DNA of 28,483 nucleotides, taken from contig JAYMTF010000903.1 in assembly GCA_036897485.1 (NCBI GenBank), forward strand, positions 1 through 28,483, read 5' to 3'. This document shows positions 21,843 to 28,483 of this stretch, in pieces. The position numbers and the translations under genes are program-made. Source of the DNA: Pelargonium nanum (taxonomy: Eukaryota > Streptophyta > Magnoliopsida > Geraniales > Geraniaceae). The notes under the pieces were generated by a model. That model did not search any database. It was not told the origin of the DNA and saw only the letters and a program-made list of their open reading frames with translations. How positions within the stretch are numbered: position 1 is the stretch's first letter; each line of letters begins with the position of its first letter.

Positions 21843-22192
21843 CCTAATTTCATGCCTGAAATATTGGATCATGACAAGAACTTGGTTGTTTTGTAAATAG
21901 GTCTATGCCAATGTTGTACTCCAAGAGTTCTAGTCATTTTGTATTGAAACCATATTGAAGCTTTAAGATCACATAGAAAGAACATTGTGTGTTCTCAATA
22001 CATTCTTAAGCTTCTTTTCATGTAAACATTACTAGCAAAATCATTGTAAATTGCTGATTCTCTTTGTACCATATATGGTTTATATTTGTTTATGAGAAAA
22101 TGTACATAGATAAACTTGGTTGTCTTGTGTGTTTGGTAATATGGACCTGAACTCGTGGGCACATGAAATCTGATATGTATTTTTATGAGTTA
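21843..22192. other. LETM1-like 3' region
   Basis: This is probably the 3' untranslated region and downstream DNA of the LETM1-like gene. It is AT-rich and no other gene was seen. No perfect AATAAA was noticed close to the stop. Confidence 0.45.
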
Positions 22193-22440
22193 GGGTTGCT
22201 AAAATAAACCTAGTCTATTTTTGAGTTGGGTCAAGCAAACCCGCACATTTTACGCCTCAATGCCCCGTACCCAGCCCATTACCCGGCGAGCGGCCTTTTA
22301 CCTATCCTGTTCTAAAACGGGTATTCCTCACGACCCGTTGACCATCCCGTTACCCATTCAAGTAAAAGTTGTCCCCACACCCGCACTGTTATCGAGAAAG
22401 TACATGCACTGTGCCCCATTCGGAGCGAGAACATTGGATA
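22193..22440. mobile_element. GC-rich hAT-like repeat fragment
   Basis: The left edge TAGGGTTGCTAAAATAAACC is similar to hAT-type termini. A body rich in CCCGT / ACCCG words follows, like the element at 8030-8368. No matching right end was found, so it is truncated or decayed. The open reading at 22221-22448 inside it is not a gene. Confidence 0.45.
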
Positions 22441-22690
22441 CCGTCTAGATCAAGTCAAATTGGCGTAGGGAATCCAATTTTTACGGGTCATATTACATAC
22501 GCCAAGTCAACGATAAAATAATGAAATGATTGATTTATTATACCTGTTAAGTGACATATCATTACTCTTACCTAAAATCAATTGGTTTTTACTTACAAAA
22601 CTTACCTTTACAGTAATTACTAAATCTTCCTGTTTAGACAAATACACAGTTCAACCTCAAATTATGCAAAACAAAAGAAACATATAATCC

Positions 22691-22696
22691 TTTATT
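22691..22696 (-). terminator. Candidate MTV1 polyadenylation signal
   Basis: AATAAA on the minus strand (TTTATT on plus) lies about 390 nt past the MTV1 stop codon. Positions 22697-23085 would be the MTV1 3' untranslated region. Confidence 0.45.
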
Positions 22697-23085
22697 GACT
22701 TCTTTAACCAAATGTTCCTCATGGAGGAAACCAAACAAAATATGGGTATTTAACTTAAAAACAGAAGATGAACAAAAAGAGGACAATGTGAACAACACTC
22801 TACAATTCCTTACAAGTCTACAATACAATTCCAAAAAAAGCTAACAAACTATCAGTCTCACTCTTTTTGCATCTCAAGCACAAAAGTTGTCTACAAGCAT
22901 TTCCACCATCTCTTCTCAGTTCAGAAATCCTCCATTCTCATGTAAACACATTACGATGATCCTCCAAATGTCCCATTATCGTGAAAACAATGTGCCACTC
23001 ATCATTCACTGGTGTGAGAATAGCCCGCTTTGATATACCCACCCGTATATAGATAAGGTCTAGTATTCAAAGTTATCTCTAGGAT

Positions 23086-26000
23086 TCACGCCACTCTCTT
23101 CGGAAGATGGTCCTACAGGGCAAACATAATGGAAGGCATAAATCAAGGATCTAAGTTGAAATTGAATTTTTTTTATAAGATTTTCACACAAGTTGTCAAA
23201 CTTTAGATCCCAAATATCACCAAAGGATATGTAAGTAATGAAAATTTCAAATGCATTTGAAGATATGTTGCATAGACACGGGCACGAGATACAGGACACG
23301 ACACAGATACGGCGATACACAACTTTATAAAATCATACACAAAACGTTAAGAATACGTTCAATAATAATAAATGAAAATTTATATTTCCTAAACTAATGC
23401 ATATAAGTTACATAAAGTCATGCTCGCCAATGTGTTTTAGAGTGCCGGGCACATCTGATCAATTCATTTTGAGGAAAAAATTGGGGATACATAAGGTGTC
23501 GATCAGAAACATGTCTGCTTAAGAAAATTATTAAAACAATAGGGGGACAAGTAAAATGAAGCTGTCAGACTCAGACATGTATCCAATGAGTGGCCAAGTG
23601 TCGGATACGTATCGAACACGGGTACATTGAGAAATCAAGAGTGACCGTGCATCATAGTAAATTTGAAACCAAATGAGATAATCCATAAATAGAATTAAAA
23701 TGCAACAGAGAATTCCAATGTGTTACTAGCCAACGGCTAATTTTTTGCTAGCTCCGTTTACCTCATAGCAACAGAAGACATTGTTTGATTTGATTGTCTA
23801 TATAATACTATTCCTTAAAACGGACAAGAAATTCACTAGAACTACAACTAATAACTCTGAAAATCCTTTGAAAACAAGTATAGGAGCACTCATCCTATGA
23901 TTTGCCACTATAAACAGAAATGAATGCTAAATTAAGACAGCAAAAAGGTTCGGAGACAACTTACAGAGATGAAGTCAAAAGCTTTTGTATCCTCTTTCTT
24001 TGAGTTGTTCATCACTGAACTAGGGGTTTGTGCGGCCAGGTTCGATTGGAAAATATCAGGAAGGGCTGAAGAATATCCTCCATTAGTTCCCGAGACATGA
24101 CTGACACCAACATTTTGATTGTTTAGATTACCCAGCTGTTGGAAGTTAGACATTGTTGCTAGGAATTGCTGTTGAGCTAAGAAATTCCCCATATTGCCGT
24201 AATTCATCGGTTGAGTAGGAAATACTGGATTGTACATAAACCCAGGAGGGATATTATATGGCAAAGTACCGGGAGGAAACATAACATTTGGATTCATCCC
24301 GGCCACCTGAGAACCAAGCACGCCATTCAAACCGTTGTTTGGAACCGAGTGGTTGGGATCAGTACTTAAGTCTGCAAAGATGTTTTCAGATAGTGCAGAA
24401 GAAGTTCCTTTTTGCATCACCTTTGTGGCATTTTCATTGATAGACAAACCAGCCATAAAGTCATTAACATCTTTGCTAGGGGTTTCTTGTTCTTGGGTAG
24501 GATTAGACCCAAACAAATCGTATAGTTCAGGTTCACTTTTATTTATCGCCGTGTGATTATTCTCAGCATCCTGTTTGTCAACAGTCATTCCAGCAAAGAG
24601 ATCATCGGCATGTTCTTTACCCCCACTGGCATGAAATGAAACATCTGCAAAGGGGTCGTCATCATTTTTCTGCTCATCAATGCCTAAACTAGTACCAACA
24701 CCAACACCATCTCCAAACAAATCATCAATAATTAGAGGGGTTGGTGGTGACTTCAGATTATCAATGTTCTGATCACTCTGACTCTTCGCATATTCATCTG
24801 TTCCATTGTAATCATCTGGACCACCAGTGTCTATTAGGTCAGGTAATTGAACAGTTGTAGTACTGACATTCACAGGCTTTTCTGGATTGCTCCCTGAGCT
24901 AGTACCCAGTTCGGTATCCAGAAGGCTTAAAACCTGTCCACCAAAGGCCAATTAAAAGAGAATTTCTATCCAAGCTTAAAAATGGCAATCATATCCCCCA
25001 CATATTAATAATTTAGTACGATGCATCACTTCATAGAATGCACACCGTCAGAACTCAGAAATATATTATGACAGAAAAAACAAAGTACAAGGAAAAAAAT
25101 ATTGACTTCATGTCTTAAGATTCCACACCATAATTTCATTTCAAATAGAATATCTTATCTAGAGGTACTGGAATGGAAATAACGTCCAAAAGAGGCTTAT
25201 TATATTTCAGGTTCCCTCTCTAACTGTCCTAATTTCAATTTAAAGAAGTTTCCTCTAAAAATATTATTACCGTAATAATGTATGCATGAAAAAGATGAAT
25301 ATAAGTATAAAACCAATGACCCTCAGCCATAAAAATACTGCACTCTAGGTATCATTAACTACTGTTTAACCTGTGACGCAAGGCAAGGATCACCTAATGG
25401 TTTAACTGAAAGTATAATAAACACAGAATTCATATAATGCAATCAAATATATAAGTATAATTTTTTTCATTCTTTGCGGGAAAAAAAAGAAGTCAAAATT
25501 TAGCATGAAAATAAACGGCACATACAAGCCTGTATATGTGGAAGAAAGTTACCTTGTTAGCCTTTTCCCTCAAAGAAGCTTGGGGAGACTCGGAACATCT
25601 CACCAAAACATCTATGTTTTCACTAAAGTAAGTAGCAACAATTGAAAAATGTTCATAATCCTTTTTCCTCAAAATTGACTCAAGAACACAGGCAGCTTTC
25701 ATGCGAACCTGAAAGGCAACAATTCCCATAAAAATGTAGGAAACACGATTGTTATGCACACAACAACAAATTATAAAGGATATTATAATTGCAGTCATAT
25801 TGTGACAAGAAGCTGAATTATGCATGATATTAATTTAAAACAGTATACATGCCTGCCACATTGGAGACTGGAGCTTTGATTCAAGTGCAAGACTTAATGC
25901 CACTGCATCCAACTTAGCAGCCTCCACAAGAAAAACCTGAATGGCATCTCGAGTTGGTTGGAGACGAACGCCACCAGATGTAACAATTGTCTCCAACAAT

Positions 26001-27748
26001 CTCTCCTCACGAGTCTTGCTCTCTGTGTAACTTGAACTGGCACCACCATTGGTAATTTCTGTCTTACTTGTTCTCGATTCCTGGTTCCACGGTCCACTGG
26101 TAACATTTTTGGAGCCCCCAAAGCTACCTTGATTTTCATTAACAGGTTCATATCTATCTTGATAATTAGTTTCTGTAGTCAACGACCGTCGAAGGTTTGG
26201 GCTCTTGTAACTTCCATTATCATTCTTTTTTATTGAATGACCTTGTGTAAAGCTACTAAGTCCCTGTTTAATCGATGCACTTCCAATACCAACCATATCA
26301 CTTAGAAATGACTTCTTATCTTCCGATGGCATTTCATAATTTGTACTCCCAAAGCCTTGTATTCTTTTGTTAAGGTCTTCCGAAGGTGCTGGCTTATTAT
26401 CCTCAGCAGAGAAAATGGCAGAGATAGCCTCCTGAGCAGTTTCCCGAACAGCTTTGTTAAGAGCATCCCCCTTCAAAGGATCCAACTGTCCCTTGTAATG
26501 AGATAATTGCCGAACAGCCACTGAATGTCTTTGCATTTCCCTCCTGAACTCTACACCAGACTTTCCAACTGCATATTTGATCAGTCTCAGAGCCTGCACA
26601 AAATTTGATCACATGACTATCAACATTTCCAATAAAAAACTTCTGCCATATTCAGAAAATTATTCATCTTTTACAAATATACTATGCATAAATTTTAATA
26701 GCCAACTATACTTTTTGATTTTCATAACATTTACACACCATATGTTTCCACTTTGTTGGCAAGTCATCAATTTTAATGAAGAAATCCATTCTCTTGTCAT
26801 GATGTGTTTTGCATGACATTCTCTTATTCTTAATTTCCCAATATACCCTTACAATCTCAAAAAATCCCTAAACTAATTCCATTTCACTTATTTTATTTCC
26901 ATCTTTCCGACTTCTCTCCAAAATTTTGAATTCAGATATACTCCCTCCGACCCAAAATGAGTGTCTTGCATCTCTTGCATTTTTGTCCTAAAATAAATGT
27001 CCTCTTTCCTTTCTAGGACGTTATACATGCATTACCAAGAGTACCCTTATAATAAGTTATCGCCCATTGCTATACAAGAGGAAATGCACAACACTAACTA
27101 ACTCCTCAACAAATTTTCTCAAAAAGGAAACCAAACACTCATTTTGGGACAATGAGTACAACATTAGAGAGTGAATTTCTCCATTAAAATTACAACATAT
27201 GGAGTGCAAATGTTGTGAAAATCGAAAAGTATGGTGTGTTGGGACGCTATAGTTGGGTACTAATCAGTAATTACCCCTAACAAATCATGATTAACTCGAT
27301 TTCACACTGTTCTACAAAAGAATTGAACCCGTAAATTCATTGCTACAAATGGGATCATTTAACAGGAATTAAGAAATTACTACAACAATAGCTATATCAG
27401 TTTCTCGAGTTTTGACAAATTGACTGCACATGCAACACACAAACACACATAAATTTGCTGAGAAAATACAGAAAACAAAATCCAATTTTGAATGTAATGT
27501 TCAATATACAACAGAACAAAAAAAAACAACCAATCCAATACCTTCTGTTTAACAATGGGGCTCTTATGCTCGAGCCGCTTCAATACAAACTCAGAGACCT
27601 CCTTCACAATACTAACATGCGATGATCGCAACAGCTCACAAATCTCCTCCAATTTGTAAACAGGCGCGACTTTGTCTTCGTCGGAGGTCACTCCATCGAC
27701 CATCCGCGATCTCCAATACGATTCCACCGCTCTTCTGCTCGAATCCAT
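23086..27748 (-). CDS. MTV1: MTV1, ENTH/VHS adaptor (plant tepsin)
   Basis: Five exons join in frame to 700 codons on the minus strand: 27748-27542, 26593-25853, 25708-25553, 24933-23965 and 23112-23086 (TGA). The start MDSSRRAVESYWRSRMVDGV matches Arabidopsis MTV1 (MODIFIED TRANSPORT TO THE VACUOLE 1), and the length of 699 fits. An ENTH domain spans about residues 1-130 (KSPIVKQKALRLIKYAVGKS, MQRHSVAVRQL). A VHS-like helical domain spans about 220-370 (TREERLLETIVTSGGVRLQP, LREKANKVLSLL). A long acidic, disordered, Gln/Asn-rich tail follows. It carries DPF, several DLF motifs, LFAGMTV (about 480-486) and AFDFIS (686-691), which parallel the AP-4-binding motifs of human tepsin. MTV1 acts at the trans-Golgi network in clathrin-dependent vacuolar sorting. 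Intron 2 has a GC donor. The last exon encodes only DHLPKRVA. Confidence 0.95.
23270..23635. repeat. Dispersed repeat rich in GACACG/GATACG in MTV1 intron 4
   Basis: Clusters of GACACGGGCACGAGATAC, GGACACGACACAGATACGG and, at the right, GTGTCGGATACGTATCGAAC give a composition unlike the surrounding intron (23113-23964). Such words occur in common plant dispersed repeats. Ends and family are not resolved. Confidence 0.5.
24934..25552. other. MTV1 intron 3
   Basis: A 619-nt AT-rich GT-AG intron. No repeat or coding segment was recognised in it. Confidence 0.7.
25709..25852 (-). other. MTV1 intron 2, GC-AG type
   Basis: On the sense strand the donor is GTGGCAG|GCATGT and the acceptor is CTTTCAG|GTTCGC. 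Using GC keeps the frame and gives SPMWQ-VRMKA, as expected for the family. The nearest GT, four bases downstream, would break the frame. Confidence 0.85.
26695..27263. mobile_element. Inverted-repeat element in MTV1 intron 1, interrupted by a Stowaway
   Basis: The left arm from about 26699 (GCCAACTATACTTTTTGATT, CACACCATATG, TTTTAATGAAGAAATCCATT) is matched inverted by the right arm ending at about 27260 (CCCAACTATAG, GATTTTCACAACATTTGCAC, TTTTAATGGAGAAATTCACT). TAA occurs at both edges. The Stowaway at 26941-27156 sits inside it, so this element is the older one. Confidence 0.75.
26941..27156. mobile_element. Stowaway MITE nested in MTV1 intron 1
   Basis: The 216-bp element has a TA duplication on both sides (26939-26940 and 27157-27158). 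The left end is CTCCCTCCGACCCAAAATGA. The right end, inverted, is CTCATTGTCCCAAAATGAG. It is the same family as 14701-14886, with shared interior words (CTTATAATAAG, CAACACTAACTAACT). Confidence 0.85.
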
Positions 27749-28051
27749 ACCTCCGATTCCTCTCCAAACAACCAAAACCCTAAAATCGGAATGAACCCAA
27801 TTCGATAGCTACAACACCTCGGATCGATCTGAAAAGGCAATATAGCTATTGTCTATCAACAGATCGATGGAACCTCCCAAACACGCAATTGAATAATGGA
27901 AGCTAAAGTTCTACGAAATATCGAGCATTGATCTGGTTTGATACGAGCTGTAAATTAACGATTGACGCGAAATTTGTTCGAGAAACTAAAGGGTTTTGGG
28001 ATTGGACAGCTCGAATTAGGGTTTTCAGAGAGTTGGAGATTAAGAAGAAAC

Positions 28052-28110
28052 AGAGAGAAAGAGAGAGAGAGAGAGAGTTTATGGAATTGTGAAGAAGAAG
28101 AAGAAGAAAC
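28052..28110 (-). promoter_or_regulatory. CT-rich tract upstream of MTV1
   Basis: A (GA)n run at 28061-28077 and a GAA run at 28091-28108 read as CT and TTC tracts on the MTV1 sense strand, about 300-360 nt before its start codon. Such pyrimidine tracts are common in plant core promoters and 5' untranslated regions. The transcription start is not known. Confidence 0.4.
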
Positions 28111-28436
28111 AGAGTACGGACAAATTTGGGAACCAAACTGGTCACTAGTTGCGTGGGTGAGTCACCGACAGGTGTGTGGTTACATATTTGGATGTTCAGC
28201 GTGCGCTTTGTGCGCACGATAGCGAAGCGCAGAACAGAAAATACTATTATTTTTTATTTCATTTTGGTCTCCCACTATTTATTTTGTTCTGAATTGGTAC
28301 TCATTTTCATTTTTGTTACAATTTACTCCCCATTTTTTTCTAGAAATTTGTTGTTAACATGCCATCAAAATGAGTGTCTACTAATCTTTTTCGAGAAAAT
28401 TAAAGGCAACTAACCTTCCAGAATAAAAATAATGTA

Positions 28437-28483
28437 CTCCCTCCGTCCCAAAATGAGTGTCCTGTTTGTCTAAATTTTTTGTC
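28437..28483. mobile_element. Stowaway MITE, left end, cut by the window edge
   Basis: TA is followed by CTCCCTCCGTCCCAAAATGA and GTGTCCTG, the same terminal repeat as the two complete copies. The right end is outside the window. A related fragment (TCAAAATGAGTGTCTACTAA) at about 28366 may be a decayed second copy. Confidence 0.8.

Noticed and set aside
22221-22448. 75-codon plus-strand open reading
   Set aside because: It falls within a GC-rich hAT-like repeat fragment and has no gene-like context.
27903-28413. Open readings on both strands upstream of MTV1
   Set aside because: They span the CT-rich promoter/5' region of MTV1 and a Stowaway relic. Low complexity explains their openness.
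1-28483. CRISPR arrays, operons, tRNA or rRNA genes
   Set aside because: None seen on inspection. The repeats here are MITE-type or simple, and the genes are spliced nuclear genes.

Overview
This is a nuclear window from a flowering plant, almost certainly a eudicot. It is AT-rich, with long introns and many short Stowaway-type and other inverted-repeat elements. Four host protein genes can be rebuilt exon by exon with intact frames. No genus can be fixed from the sequence alone.

Layout. Positions 1-8.4 kb hold no intact gene. There is a decayed mariner-like transposase (1-1004), a Helitron 3' terminus on the minus strand that ends beside it (1078-1106), a probable LINE remnant with an A-rich tail (about 2358-3110), a long AT-rich gene-free stretch, an orphan cluster of TGGGCY motifs (6797-6964) and a GC-rich hAT-like repeat (about 8030-8368). 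Next come three plus-strand genes: a nine-exon gene for a 344-residue seven-membrane-segment protein (8554-11652), a four-exon COX19 gene for mitochondrial copper handling and cytochrome oxidase assembly (12925-15162), and an approximately 14-exon gene for a LETM1-like protein (16694-21842). The last gene lies on the minus strand, convergent with the LETM1-like gene. It is MTV1, the plant tepsin, an ENTH/VHS adaptor of clathrin- and AP-4-linked traffic (27748 down to 23086).

The introns hold much of the mobile DNA. At least five non-autonomous elements sit in introns, including a Stowaway nested inside a larger inverted-repeat element in MTV1 intron 1, and an element bounded by (TA)n runs in the seven-membrane-segment gene. 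LETM1-like intron 1 holds an old tandem duplication of about 225-250 bp.

The genes do not form a pathway or operon. COX19 and possibly the LETM1-like protein serve organelles, MTV1 serves post-Golgi traffic, and the seven-membrane-segment protein resembles Golgi/endomembrane GOST-type proteins in arrangement. I found no new multi-gene system. The most useful observations are local: a GC-AG intron and a conserved set of adaptor-binding motifs in MTV1, five TGGGCY motifs upstream of COX19, two splice ambiguities in the LETM1-like gene, and the transposon structures.
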